NCBI GenBank assembly: GCA_024644235.1
Contig: JAHELJ010000008.1
Location: forward strand, 62,001 to 126,000
DNA from: Lewinellaceae bacterium
Lineage (GTDB): Bacteria; Bacteroidota; Bacteroidia; Chitinophagales; Saprospiraceae
Length of the DNA: 64,000 bases
Direction of reading: 5' to 3'
This document shows, piece after piece, positions 25,343 to 34,986 of the stretch (position 1 is its first letter; each line of letters starts with the position of its first letter). The position numbers and the translations under genes are program-made. The notes beneath the pieces are model-generated. The model worked only from the letters and a program-made list of their open reading frames with translations, had not been told where the DNA came from and searched no databases.

Positions 25343-25354
25343 TGTACTGATTTT

Positions 25355-26320
25355 ATGGACATTTCCGTTGTCGTCCCACTACTAAACGAAGAAGAATCCT
25401 TACCGGAGCTGGTGGCCTGGATAGACCGGGTCATGCTTGCCAATAACTTTTCGTACGAAGTGCTTCTCGTAGATGATGGAAGTACAGACGGCAGTTGGAA
25501 GGCTATCCAACTCTTGCAAGAGCAACATCCATCGGTAAAAGGCATTCGTTTTCAAAGGAACTATGGAAAATCGGCTGCCCTCAATACCGCCTTTCAACAG
25601 ACTGGTGGAGATGTCGTGATCACCATGGATGCCGACTTGCAGGATAGTCCGGATGAAATTCCCGAACTGTTCCATATGATCAAAGAGGGCCGGTACGATC
25701 TAGTATCGGGATGGAAGAAAAAACGATACGATCCCCTCTCCAAAACGTTACCAACTAAATTATTCAATGCCGTCACTCGCAAGATGAGCGGGATAAGTCT
25801 GCATGATTTCAACTGCGGTCTAAAGGCTTACCGTAAAGAAGTAGTAAAGAGTATAGAAGTATATGGAGAGATGCACAGGTACATTCCTGTATTGGCTAAA
25901 TGGGCCGGCTACACTAAGATCGGGGAGAAGGCAGTAAGTCACCAAGCCCGGAAATATGGACACAGTAAGTTTGGGATGAGCCGCTTCATCAATGGCTTTC
26001 TGGACCTGCTTTCCATTATGCTGGTCGGAAAATTTGGCAAACGCCCCATGCACTTCTTTGGTACCATAGGTACCTTCACATTTATCATCGGTTTTTTCAT
26101 ACTCCTTTACCTATCAGCATCAAAGCTCTGGTGGGATGAAACCGGGATAGCCGACCGTCCAATTTTCTACTTTGGAATCCTAGCTCTTATCATAGGAAGT
26201 CAGCTTTTCCTATCCGGATTCTTGGCTGAACTTGTCGTTCGTAACAGTTCTCACCGCGATCATTATAAAATTGCCGATTCCATCGGATTTGAGCAATCCG
26301 TCACTGCTGTAATGGAATAG
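25355..26320 (+). CDS. Family 2 glycosyltransferase (undecaprenyl-phosphate/dolichol type)
   Basis: 321 residues. The GT-A domain shows VVPLLNEEESLPEL at about 6-19, VLLVDDGSTDGSW for nucleotide binding, and VITMDADLQDSPDEI with the DxD motif. Two C-terminal membrane helices (about 230-260 and 275-297) put it in the DPM1/ArnC-like group that moves a sugar onto a polyprenyl phosphate at the inner membrane. Sugar and pathway are unknown. It lies between DUF4199 and gmhA, which suggests a shared role in envelope sugar chemistry. Confidence 0.9.
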   Translation: MDISVVVPLLNEEESLPELVAWIDRVMLANNFSYEVLLVDDGSTDGSWKAIQLLQEQHPSVKGIRFQRNYGKSAALNTAFQQTGGDVVITMDADLQDSPDEIPELFHMIKEGRYDLVSGWKKKRYDPLSKTLPTKLFNAVTRKMSGISLHDFNCGLKAYRKEVVKSIEVYGEMHRYIPVLAKWAGYTKIGEKAVSHQARKYGHSKFGMSRFINGFLDLLSIMLVGKFGKRPMHFFGTIGTFTFIIGFFILLYLSASKLWWDETGIADRPIFYFGILALIIGSQLFLSGFLAELVVRNSSHRDHYKIADSIGFEQSVTAVME

Positions 26321-26341
26321 ACAACTAAAAAGATTCTGCAT

Positions 26342-26917
26342 TTGAAGTCCATCATCCTAAAGTCCTTTTCTGATCACTTGCAAGTGACAGAGGATCTATT
26401 TCGCAATGAGTATGTAATAGCAGCCCTGGAACAAGCGGCACAAAACTGTATACAGGCCCTGAAAAAAGGAAACAAGATTCTTTTTTGCGGAAATGGAGGC
26501 AGCGCCGCCGATGCTCAGCATCTTGCTGCCGAGCTATCCGGGAGATATCTGAAGGATCGCAGTCCTTTATTCGCCGAGGCCCTTCATGTCAACTCTTCCT
26601 ACCTGACAGCAGTGGGCAACGATTATGGATTCGATGAGGTTTACGCCCGTGCAGTATTGGCCAAAGGTCAAACAGGCGATGTCCTGATCGGCTTGAGCAC
26701 CTCCGGCACATCTACAAACGTCATTCGTGCCTTTGTAGAAGCCAAGCGGATCGGTCTGCAGACGATCTCTATGACCGGACTGACGGGCGGGGAGTTGAAG
26801 GTCCTCAGCGACATATGGCTGGCGGTGCCATCGGAAGACACACCCAGGATTCAGGAATGCCATATCATGATGGGTCACATCTTGTGTAATCTGATTGAGG
26901 AAGTCATTTTTCCGTAA
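26342..26917 (+). CDS. gmhA: SIS-domain sedoheptulose 7-phosphate isomerase
   Basis: Probable phosphoheptose isomerase, first step of heptose synthesis for lipopolysaccharide. The 191-residue SIS protein has FCGNGGSAADAQHLAAELSGRY at about 49-70, LSTSGTSTNVI for phosphate binding, and the C-terminal QECHIMMGHILCNLIEE with the catalytic His/Gln region. The start is TTG at 26342; no in-frame ATG lies near it. It is the last plus-strand gene of the cluster and ends 4 bases from the convergent hydroxy-acid oxidase gene. Confidence 0.87.
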   Translation: MKSIILKSFSDHLQVTEDLFRNEYVIAALEQAAQNCIQALKKGNKILFCGNGGSAADAQHLAAELSGRYLKDRSPLFAEALHVNSSYLTAVGNDYGFDEVYARAVLAKGQTGDVLIGLSTSGTSTNVIRAFVEAKRIGLQTISMTGLTGGELKVLSDIWLAVPSEDTPRIQECHIMMGHILCNLIEEVIFP

Positions 26918-26920
26918 GAG

Positions 26921-28189
26921 TCATCCTCGATAAAGGTGATCTATATCTACCTCGGACAATGAAGTTGATCCGCACAATGCCATAGTGAGTTCAAATTCCG
27001 CTAACATATTCTCCAATTGCTCATGCACGCCTAGTTCACCGCCAGCTGCCAATGCATACACATAAGGCCGGCCAATACCCACCATAGTTGCGCCCAGAGC
27101 CAGTGCCTTGTACGCATCGGATCCACCGCGGACACCGCTATCAAACAGAATGGGTACATTCCCATTCAGCTCTTTGCTGATGGATGTCAAAGCATCCAGT
27201 GCTCCTATGGCTCCGTCTATCTGTCTGCCACCATGATTCGACACATAGATGGCGTCGACACCCTCATCATGCGCCCGCTTTGCATCACTGGTATGAAGGA
27301 TGCCTTTAAGTATGATGGGAAGTTTGGTGATAGATCTTAAGAATCCCAGATCATCCCAGGTCAGCGACGGTCTGATGTAAATGTTTATGAATTTTTGCAC
27401 TGATTTCAAGCCGACACGGCTACGAAGGTTTTGAAAAGTGCTTCCTGGATGCCTTTGGGCCATGCTGAAAAAAGCCTTTATCGCATGCCAATTCAACCGA
27501 CCAGCACTCGGCATTCCGGACTCCTCCAGCACCAGGTCTCTAAAGACGGGATCCGACGTATACTGGGCAATGCCTTTACCAACCAGGAATGGCAAACTCG
27601 CATTGTCTAGATCACGCACTCTCCAACCCAGAAATGTGGTATCGAGGGTAACCACGATTCCCCGGCACCCTACTTTTTCTGCCCGCTGTACTAAGCTCCT
27701 CACCAGATCATCAGATTTGCTCCAGTACAGTTGGAAAAACGTTGCACATGTTGGCGCGGTGGCAGTAATTGACTCCATGTCCATACTGCTTTGATTGCTG
27801 ATCATCAGTGGAAGATCAACGTCCTCTGCAGCCTGGGCCACAGCAAGGTCTGCCTGGGGGTGAGCGAGTTCCAGCACTCCGATAGGACATAGGAAAAAGG
27901 GTGAGGCATACGATGCTCCAAACAAACTCACTTCCGTATTGACTTCCGAGACATCTACCAGCATACGTGGGGTAATCCTCCATCGGTCGAATGCCCGTCG
28001 GTTCTCCTTGATCGTATCTTCTCTGCCGGCACCTCCATCGATATAGTCGAACGCATCGCGCGGTAGGCGATTTCTGCAGATCTCGATGATCTGCTTCAGA
28101 TCTATTGGAATATGTGTTCGCTTGCCTTGCAGGCCTGCGAGATAGATTTGTTTCTGCCGGTCCACTGCCCGGTTAGGAGTTGACTTCAT
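26921..28189 (-). CDS. FMN-dependent alpha-hydroxy-acid oxidoreductase
   Basis: 422 residues from ATG 28189 (a TTG lies 6 bases further upstream). This is the glycolate oxidase/L-lactate dehydrogenase family: FDYIDGGAGREDTIKENR near the N-terminus, a substrate loop with YASPFFLCPIG, LPIILKGILHTSDAKRA with the FMN-binding Lys, YVSNHGGRQIDGA with catalytic His and Arg, and FDSGVRGGSDAYKALALGA for phosphate binding. It oxidises a 2-hydroxy acid, most often L-lactate; the exact substrate and electron acceptor are open. No neighbouring lactate permease gene is present. Confidence 0.92.
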   Translation of the reverse strand: MKSTPNRAVDRQKQIYLAGLQGKRTHIPIDLKQIIEICRNRLPRDAFDYIDGGAGREDTIKENRRAFDRWRITPRMLVDVSEVNTEVSLFGASYASPFFLCPIGVLELAHPQADLAVAQAAEDVDLPLMISNQSSMDMESITATAPTCATFFQLYWSKSDDLVRSLVQRAEKVGCRGIVVTLDTTFLGWRVRDLDNASLPFLVGKGIAQYTSDPVFRDLVLEESGMPSAGRLNWHAIKAFFSMAQRHPGSTFQNLRSRVGLKSVQKFINIYIRPSLTWDDLGFLRSITKLPIILKGILHTSDAKRAHDEGVDAIYVSNHGGRQIDGAIGALDALTSISKELNGNVPILFDSGVRGGSDAYKALALGATMVGIGRPYVYALAAGGELGVHEQLENMLAEFELTMALCGSTSLSEVDIDHLYRG

Positions 28190-28278
28190 GTCCAAACGAC
28201 TAAATATAGTTCTTGTCAGATGAATTCATCGGGTTGCCGGCATATGGTTGCCTGACTAATTAGGTTTAACTTTGGGGA

Positions 28279-28842
28279 ATGAAGTACTGGTTGGTATGTT
28301 TTACTCTGTGCTGTAGTCTCTTATCCATGGGGCAAGACCCGTCTTCTTCGGGCGGATATTTCCTGGTAGAAGAGGAGAAATTTACGCTTCCTGAAGCAGC
28401 CATCATAGATCATTATCTCGACTCTTCTCCGATGGCTTTCATGGCAAATGATATGGAAGGCATAGAGCGCCATCTGGGCAACTACAGTGGCCAAATGGTC
28501 CTGCTTTGGTTTTGGAAGACCGATTGTCCATTATGTCTTGCCGAGATAAAAGGATTGAATGCCTTGAGAGAAGAGTTTTTTGACTCCTTCACTTTGCTAT
28601 CATTGGCTGATGACAATAGAGAAATTTTAAGCTCTTTTCTACAGAGCAACACCGTTAACTTTCCGATCATTCCTAACGCCAGAATACTTGCAGAAGGAGC
28701 CTACGCCCATGATCTGGGCTATCCGCGGCTTTTTATCATTGGCCACGACGGCCTGATCGATGCCATACTTCCTCACTCTTACTTCCAGGGGGATCATGAT
28801 TTAAAAAGCCTTCTTACTTCCATCATCAAAAAAACACGGTAG
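28279..28842 (+). CDS. Exported TlpA-like thioredoxin-fold protein
   Basis: 187 residues. Residues 1-18 are a signal peptide (MKYWLVCFTLCCSLLSMG). A thioredoxin-like domain covers about 70-185, with LLWFWKTDCPLCLAEIKGLN holding the redox pair C-P-L-C. This is the TlpA/ResA layout of periplasmic thiol reductants. The stop codon is directly followed by the queE start with no gap, so the two may be cotranscribed without obvious functional link. Confidence 0.85.
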   Translation: MKYWLVCFTLCCSLLSMGQDPSSSGGYFLVEEEKFTLPEAAIIDHYLDSSPMAFMANDMEGIERHLGNYSGQMVLLWFWKTDCPLCLAEIKGLNALREEFFDSFTLLSLADDNREILSSFLQSNTVNFPIIPNARILAEGAYAHDLGYPRLFIIGHDGLIDAILPHSYFQGDHDLKSLLTSIIKKTR

Positions 28843-29487
28843 TTGGCAGCAGCTATATATTCGGTCAAGGAGATATACTTTACGATCCAGGGAGAAGGAA
28901 TGCAGACTGGCAGGCCGGCTGTATTTCTTCGTTTTGCAGGCTGCAATCTATGGTCTGGCCGCGAAGAAGACCGGTATAAAGCCATCTGCCAGTTCTGCGA
29001 TACGGATTTTTTCGGAGTGGATGGGGTGAATGGCGGCAAATACGAAGTTGAGCCACTGGTAGAAAAAGTAGGTGGCCTCTGGCCGAGCTCCACAAAAGAC
29101 AACGATCGATACGTGGTCTGTACCGGAGGTGAGCCTTTGCTGCAGCTTGATGAGATGCTTATTCACGAGCTTCACAAAGCCGGATTTGCAGTCGGCATCG
29201 AAACCAATGGCACGATCTCCGTACCGAGCGGAGTCGACTGGATCTGTGTGAGCCCTAAAGCGGGATCGGACTGCATCGTTAAATCAGGTAACGAGCTGAA
29301 ACTGGTCTATCCTCAGAAAGGCCTTGATCCCAGTCAGTTTGAAGATTGGGACTTCGAGTTTTATTTTCTGCAGCCGATGGACGGTCCTGATCTGGAATCA
29401 AATACCAAGAAAACAATTGAGTATTGTCTTAACCATCCGCGTTGGCGCTTAAGCCTTCAGATGCATAAGCTGGCAGGCCTGAAATAA
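28843..29487 (+). CDS. queE: 7-carboxy-7-deazaguanine synthase QueE
   Basis: Radical SAM enzyme that forms 7-carboxy-7-deazaguanine, the third step from GTP to queuosine. 214 residues. FTIQGEGMQTGRPAVFLRFAG is followed by a C-x14-C-x2-C cluster motif, the longer QueE variant rather than the common CxxxCxxC. CTGGEPLLQ gives the SAM-binding GGE motif and GIETNGTIS the next strand. The start is TTG at 28843, right after the preceding stop. The 3' end overlaps the convergent helicase gene by 59 bases. queG lies elsewhere in the window. Confidence 0.93.
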   Translation: MAAAIYSVKEIYFTIQGEGMQTGRPAVFLRFAGCNLWSGREEDRYKAICQFCDTDFFGVDGVNGGKYEVEPLVEKVGGLWPSSTKDNDRYVVCTGGEPLLQLDEMLIHELHKAGFAVGIETNGTISVPSGVDWICVSPKAGSDCIVKSGNELKLVYPQKGLDPSQFEDWDFEFYFLQPMDGPDLESNTKKTIEYCLNHPRWRLSLQMHKLAGLK

Positions 29488-32400
29488 TGGCTTGACTGAG
29501 CTGATAACTATCTATGAAAGCCCCGTAGGTTTTATCCTCCGAAAGAATATCAGGATCACCCAAAACGATGAGCTGCTCCCTTGCCCTTGTAAGGGCCACA
29601 TTCAACTTCCGGTCTATTCCTTCGGTAGAACGCGAAATGAGCGACTGCAATTGATTCTTTGAATTCACACACAACGAGAGAATGATGATGTCTCTGGCTC
29701 CACCCTGATATCTTTCCACCGTATCGATGGTGATCGTAGCCGGATCAAAACCGCTCTCCCAAAGCTTCTGACGGATCATGGCGATCTGAGCACGATAGGG
29801 AGTGATTACTCCCAAGCTACCTGAAGCTATCGTCTTTCCATTGAACTTCATAATTCTATCTATCTCGAGGATCAATGCCACAACCAGGTCCGCTTCTTTG
29901 TCATTGGTTTTACTATTGAACAATTCTCCTGACGGAACGGGGATAAATGCCACCCGGCGATTAACGAGGAAGTGCTTTGGATCTTCGGGATGTCGCCAGG
30001 GAATTCCCTGCGTCTGTCGCCTTTCATCGGGGCCTGGCAGCACCTTCAGCATGCCCTCATAAAAATGCTCACTGGGAAACTTCATTATATCCTGGTGCAT
30101 TCGACCCTGGTGGCTGAGGCGGTTGAAAGCCCAATGCCATCCCTCCTGTCTGCATCTCTTGAACACCCGTTCAAAATATGAATCGCCTACATCATGAAGG
30201 CCGATTGCATGAAGGGCATCATCGCTAACCCGCCTGCTGTCGCTGGTTTGACCAACTACCGCCGACAACTGCCGGTGATCACCGATCAGCAGCGTCTTCC
30301 GGAATAAGGGAAGTAATCCTGCCATCATGGGTTCCAATATTTGGGTGGCTTCATCGATGATCACCCGGTCAAAATCAATGAGATCAAAGAGTTCCTTCTT
30401 ACCCATGATGGAGGAAACAGTACCAATAATGATCCGGTGAGACTGGATCACTTTTCGCAGGTCCGACCGTTTACTGATGTCAGCAATTTTTTCGTTGAGA
30501 AGGTGGGATCGATGCATTGGGTCGGTAGAATATCTGGAGCCAATGCGGATATAATCATTATTGGGAGTCTCAATGGTTTCAATCGCCCGGCACATTTCAT
30601 CTACCGCCCGGTTGGTATAGGCCATGAGCAGGATAACTTCTTTCGAATGCAGCATCAGGTGACGTACAAATAGGCGCAACATCATGCTTGTTTTCCCGGT
30701 GCCCGGTGGTCCCCAAAGCAGATAGTAATCCTGAGCATTCAACATCTCGTTGAAAACCAAATTCTGCTCCTCAGTTAAGTCATCCTGTGTCACTGGCTCC
30801 CCCTTAAGCGGTGGCCGAGGTGCCTTTAGCGTTAGAAACCTTTGTCGTGCAGCAAGATCGCAACCGGTAAACTCAAACAGTGCACGGTACTGACCTGAAA
30901 AGGAACTATCGAGAACATCGTGCTCAAGATTCCAATACTTATTTTGCTCGAAAAGGGAGTGATTAAATTGCTTGGCACGCAAGCGAAACACGATCTCGTC
31001 TTCGTTGAGTTCAATGATACTTCCTTTAAAAAGTTGGGTGTCGAGCGGATACGCATACTCATCTCCAGGATACAAAACCGCAAGGTCACCCTGACGAAAA
31101 TTTGCCAGTGGATTCGTACGTTTAGTACGTTCAAACTTGATGACCGGTTCAGCCTCGAATGATGCACGTTCTTTAATTAGCAGGTGACTGATCACGTTGA
31201 AATCCGACTCTTTCTCAGAAAGGGCGTTTAGCCAAAGAGAAGCCTGACCGTTGTTGCGATTTTGTCCTTCCACCCCCACCTTGGAAAGTTTTTGTTCCCG
31301 CGCTACGAAGCCGCTCATTAGGAGAAAATACTTTTGCTCGAGCAGGGTAAGTTGACTGAATCTACTTTCAATCAGCTCCATGTCTCTTTTAATGAATCCA
31401 AAAGCCCGGTCTTTGTCGGCACGGACAAGTGATAGAAACGTCGTTGGATCATTCAAATGATGATCTACTGCTCCCAACTCCCTTTCGAAGCTGATGAGTC
31501 GATTTCTCACATTGAGAGCTTCATATTGCTGAGATCTTACAGCCGGAGCAAAACGAAGGTGGTCAGAATCCTTTATGGAGTATAGTATGTAATTAGTGGG
31601 CCTCAGTTTTCCCTGCGATACCGATTTGATCAGCAGATCATAGAGCAAGGTCTGAACATAATGGGAATGGCTAAGGCCGTAGGCATTCGGTTTAAAAGGC
31701 TTACCGGATTTGAGTTCGATGATAGAAGCATCGTCCACAATATCCGGATGATCATGGAGTACGTCCAGCCTCCCTTGTAATCCATACTGCTCAGAGTAAA
31801 AAGTGGGTTCGAGAAAACAGTGCTGTACCTCAATGCCGTGTTTGGGAAGATCCTGTTTTATCACCTGCTTCAGACTCACATAGTGCCGCCGAGCCATTTG
31901 TACAATCTCACGGGCGGTTGGATCATCAAAGAGTGAAAAGGCCAAGGGATTTAGGTGAAAAACCCGGCCTATGAGATCTTTGAAACTCTGATCCGGATCT
32001 GCCATAAGTTCATCGAGAAAAAAATTAGCAATATGCCCCAGCATGAGATACTTGCTGCTTGCTAGAGGTAGAAACTTCTTGGAGATATAGGGAAAATAAG
32101 TGATGCCAAAGTCTTTAAAGCACTCTGCCACAGCAGTGATGTCGATCAAGTGGTCGGGTTCGAAGACAAAAGCTCTTGGCTCATAGTATCCATCTGTGTC
32201 GATCTCCACGTCAATGAGGTTGACTTCCAATGGCAGATGGATTGTTTTATCAAGCAAATCAATACTAGTGTTGAAATTCTCATTGCGATCCTCCACATTG
32301 TAACGGATATGGATCGGCTTATCCGGCGCCGAGTGATTGATGCCTTGCAGAACCTCTTCATCCTGTACTTTCTTGATCAGAAGTACCCGGACACATTTCT

Positions 32401-32827
32401 CAAATTTTACAACTCTGCTTTTGCGTTCCTGATAGATCGAAGGATCAGCGGTCAGTTCGATCAACTCCGGAGTGGGAGTTGCACTATAAACCAATCTGAT
32501 CAGATCAACAAGTACTTTCAAACCCATTAGATAGAGTCGATCTGTGTCATCTGGAGCATTGGAACTTGCCAGCAGCTGCCTGGCTCTACGGCGAAAGCGA
32601 TGAAGATTGAAAAGAAACCGGCCAGGTAATCTGTACTTATGCCCAGTATAGGCCAAGACAGCAAATACGGTATGAAAATGAATACCGGTATCTTTTACCG
32701 CTTCCTTACAAATGGTGATGAGCAGATCATGCAAAAGGGAAATTTTCACTGCTTTGTCAGCTTCTAAGCGATGAATCTTCAGAAGCTCACGAAAAAGCAG
32801 ATTACCCAGGCTGTCGTTCTTGACCAT
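29429..32827 (-). CDS. Dna2-like nuclease-helicase (PD-(D/E)XK plus SF1 helicase)
   Basis: 1132 residues. A PD-(D/E)XK nuclease module sits at about 345-410 (GRLDVL, then IIELKSGK with the E-x-K pair, then HYVQTLLYDLL), typical of RecB/Dna2-like nucleases. The helicase follows: Walker A WGPPGTGKTSM near 703-711, VIIDEATQILEP, LLIGDHRQLSAVV, and late motifs VERYQGGARDIIILSLC and LNVALTRAREQLIVLGD. The N-terminal 330 residues are not recognised. Likely role: DNA end processing or flap cleavage; it could also be a defence-type helicase. Its start overlaps the glycerate kinase stop by one base; its 3' end overlaps queE by 59 bases. Confidence 0.88.
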   Translation of the reverse strand: MVKNDSLGNLLFRELLKIHRLEADKAVKISLLHDLLITICKEAVKDTGIHFHTVFAVLAYTGHKYRLPGRFLFNLHRFRRRARQLLASSNAPDDTDRLYLMGLKVLVDLIRLVYSATPTPELIELTADPSIYQERKSRVVKFEKCVRVLLIKKVQDEEVLQGINHSAPDKPIHIRYNVEDRNENFNTSIDLLDKTIHLPLEVNLIDVEIDTDGYYEPRAFVFEPDHLIDITAVAECFKDFGITYFPYISKKFLPLASSKYLMLGHIANFFLDELMADPDQSFKDLIGRVFHLNPLAFSLFDDPTAREIVQMARRHYVSLKQVIKQDLPKHGIEVQHCFLEPTFYSEQYGLQGRLDVLHDHPDIVDDASIIELKSGKPFKPNAYGLSHSHYVQTLLYDLLIKSVSQGKLRPTNYILYSIKDSDHLRFAPAVRSQQYEALNVRNRLISFERELGAVDHHLNDPTTFLSLVRADKDRAFGFIKRDMELIESRFSQLTLLEQKYFLLMSGFVAREQKLSKVGVEGQNRNNGQASLWLNALSEKESDFNVISHLLIKERASFEAEPVIKFERTKRTNPLANFRQGDLAVLYPGDEYAYPLDTQLFKGSIIELNEDEIVFRLRAKQFNHSLFEQNKYWNLEHDVLDSSFSGQYRALFEFTGCDLAARQRFLTLKAPRPPLKGEPVTQDDLTEEQNLVFNEMLNAQDYYLLWGPPGTGKTSMMLRLFVRHLMLHSKEVILLMAYTNRAVDEMCRAIETIETPNNDYIRIGSRYSTDPMHRSHLLNEKIADISKRSDLRKVIQSHRIIIGTVSSIMGKKELFDLIDFDRVIIDEATQILEPMMAGLLPLFRKTLLIGDHRQLSAVVGQTSDSRRVSDDALHAIGLHDVGDSYFERVFKRCRQEGWHWAFNRLSHQGRMHQDIMKFPSEHFYEGMLKVLPGPDERRQTQGIPWRHPEDPKHFLVNRRVAFIPVPSGELFNSKTNDKEADLVVALILEIDRIMKFNGKTIASGSLGVITPYRAQIAMIRQKLWESGFDPATITIDTVERYQGGARDIIILSLCVNSKNQLQSLISRSTEGIDRKLNVALTRAREQLIVLGDPDILSEDKTYGAFIDSYQLSQAIISGLPAYASEGLSANADG

Positions 32828-33942
32828 CAGGAAAAGGTGCTTGTATTTAATATTTGGCGGCTTGTCTCTCGCAAATCGTCAAGGGTCGATTTTATGGATT
32901 CATCTATTGAACGAATGCTGCGTTGGATTGAAAACGCGGCCGAAAGACCCATCTTTTGAATGGCATCGCCATCCAGCAAAACCTGCCCACAAATAGCAAT
33001 GACTGGTTTCGAATATTTTCTGGCAATGCTTACCACACCTCCGATCGCTTTTCCCTCAGCCGTTTGCTGATCGAGTTTTCCTTCGCCGGTGATGATGAGA
33101 TCTGCATGCGCTATCGCGTCTTCCAAGCCCAACAAATCAGTAACGAACTTGATCCCGCTCAGGATTTTTGCATCAAACAAGGCCACCATACCTCCCGCAG
33201 ATCCTCCAGCAGCACCTGAACCCTTCACTCGATTAAGATCAATTTCGAAATGGGTTTTAAAGAGATGCCGAAGATGCTCCATGCCCTTCTCGATATTACT
33301 CACACTATCCATATCCAAACCCTTTTGAGGGCCATAGATATATGTAGCCCCTCGCGGTCCCGTGAAAGGATTTTGAACGTCGCACAAAATAGTAAACTCG
33401 ATGTTCTGAACCCCAGGAGGAGCAACGATCTTATGAATTGCCATGAGGGTCTTTCCCGTGGGTAAGAAATCTTTATCATCGCGATCACAAAATCGAAATC
33501 CCAACGCATGTGCTATGCCTAATCCTGCATCGTTGGTCGCACTGCCACCGACAAATAGGTAGATTTTTCGGCATCCTCCATCTAAAGCATGCTGTATCTG
33601 CAACCCTGTACCGTACGTAGTAGTGATCCGGGCGTCTTTTTCCTCTTTCGAAAGTCTGTTGAGCCCCGATGCCTCAGCCAACTCTACATAGGCCTCCAAT
33701 TCTTTCCGTAAATACTTTGCTGAGATCGGTCTTTGCAGAGGATCTACGGCTTTCATTTCCACCCAATTTCCTCCAATGCCTTGATGAATTGCATCCAAAG
33801 ATCCCTCACCGCCATCAGCCAACGGCCTTACTTCGCAGATGGCATCAGGGGTTGCAGCCTTGACTCCATCCCTGATGGCATGAGCTACTTCCAGGCTACT
33901 GGCAGATCCTTTGAAACTGTCCGGAACGATAAGAATCTTCAT
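32827..33942 (-). CDS. glxK: Glycerate 2-kinase
   Basis: 371 residues from ATG 33942 (MKILIVPDSFKGSASSLEVA), the normal family start; the open frame continues to 34149 but lies in the divergent transporter gene. Phosphorylates glycerate to 2-phosphoglycerate. Family segments: VRPLADGGEGSLDAI, IYLFVGGSATNDAGLGIAHALG, GSGAAGGSAGGMVALF and DLIITGEGKLDQQTAEGKA near the end. The stop overlaps the helicase ATG by one base, so the two are translationally linked though functionally unrelated. Confidence 0.92.
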   Translation of the reverse strand: MKILIVPDSFKGSASSLEVAHAIRDGVKAATPDAICEVRPLADGGEGSLDAIHQGIGGNWVEMKAVDPLQRPISAKYLRKELEAYVELAEASGLNRLSKEEKDARITTTYGTGLQIQHALDGGCRKIYLFVGGSATNDAGLGIAHALGFRFCDRDDKDFLPTGKTLMAIHKIVAPPGVQNIEFTILCDVQNPFTGPRGATYIYGPQKGLDMDSVSNIEKGMEHLRHLFKTHFEIDLNRVKGSGAAGGSAGGMVALFDAKILSGIKFVTDLLGLEDAIAHADLIITGEGKLDQQTAEGKAIGGVVSIARKYSKPVIAICGQVLLDGDAIQKMGLSAAFSIQRSIRSIDESIKSTLDDLRETSRQILNTSTFS

Positions 33943-33981
33943 GGATGAGAAATCCTGGCAAGTGTTATTTTTGGCCGGTTC

Positions 33982-34905
33982 ATGCAGGAAATCGATAAGG
34001 TAATAATAAATTTTGACGAGGGGCAAATGGTCCTTCTCAACATTTGTCTGGGCTTCCTGATGTTTGGGGTCGCTTTGGATCTCAGCTTCAAAGACTTTCG
34101 AAAGATCTTCAAAAAACCGAAACCAGTCTTTCTGGGTTTGACCTCTCAACTTGTGCTACTTCCCATTTTTACACTACTTTTTATTTTCATAGTGCAGCCT
34201 CCCTTCAGCATCCAATTGGGAATGCTATTGATAGCTGCCTGTCCTGGCGGAAATATCTCCAATTACATGGTTCACAGGTCTCATGGAAACACTGCTCTAT
34301 CCATAACGTTGACATCAGTAGTGACCTTGGCAGCTGTACTCATCACCCCAGTAAGCTTCTACCTATGGACTCAGCTTCTCGAAGTGCCTTCTGATCTGGC
34401 ACGCATCATCAAAGTCGATTTCTTAAGTATGATGAAGATTATCGTCCAGTTGATCGTAGTGCCACTTGCCCTGGGGATGGTCTTGAGAAGGTGCCTCCCA
34501 GAAGTAACAGCACGAATAATTAATCCGGTGAAGTGGTTTTCAGTCCTACTCCTCCTGGGTATTATCTTCTTTGCCCTCAAAGGGAACACCGAAATCATAA
34601 GATCTCATCTACATCATGTGTTCTACCTGGTCTTAGCCCACAATGGATTAGCATATGTAATCGGCTATTATTTCGCCCGGAGGACCGGACTTTCGGTCTC
34701 AGATGCACGAGCTATTGCGATAGAAACAGGAATTCAGAATGGTGGTCTGGCCTTGATTCTCGTCTTCAACTACTTCCAAGGATTGGGAGGTATGGCTCTG
34801 GTTGCCGCGTGGTGGGGAGTGTGGGACATCATCTCGGGATTTGCCCTCTCAAGTTATTGGGTCCGAAGGCCTGTCGGAAGCAGGCCGGTTTTTGGTGCTG
34901 AGTGA
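33982..34905 (+). CDS. BASS family transporter (bile acid:sodium symporter-like)
   Basis: 307 residues, almost entirely hydrophobic helices (eight to nine). Features of the bile acid/sodium symporter family: GVALDLSFKDFRKI near the start, LLIAACPGGNISNYMVHRSHG (the broken-helix motif) at about 85-105 and IAIETGIQNGGLALIL, the second crossover motif. Such transporters import organic anions with sodium; substrate unknown. It is divergent from glycerate kinase with only 39 bases between them. Confidence 0.9.
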   Translation: MQEIDKVIINFDEGQMVLLNICLGFLMFGVALDLSFKDFRKIFKKPKPVFLGLTSQLVLLPIFTLLFIFIVQPPFSIQLGMLLIAACPGGNISNYMVHRSHGNTALSITLTSVVTLAAVLITPVSFYLWTQLLEVPSDLARIIKVDFLSMMKIIVQLIVVPLALGMVLRRCLPEVTARIINPVKWFSVLLLLGIIFFALKGNTEIIRSHLHHVFYLVLAHNGLAYVIGYYFARRTGLSVSDARAIAIETGIQNGGLALILVFNYFQGLGGMALVAAWWGVWDIISGFALSSYWVRRPVGSRPVFGAE

Positions 34906-34986
34906 CTTCAGTAGAGAAATTCGTCACAATGCTGCAATGTGTTAGCATCCATTGGCCGCTTTTCACTAATATGGGAGCCATAATTA

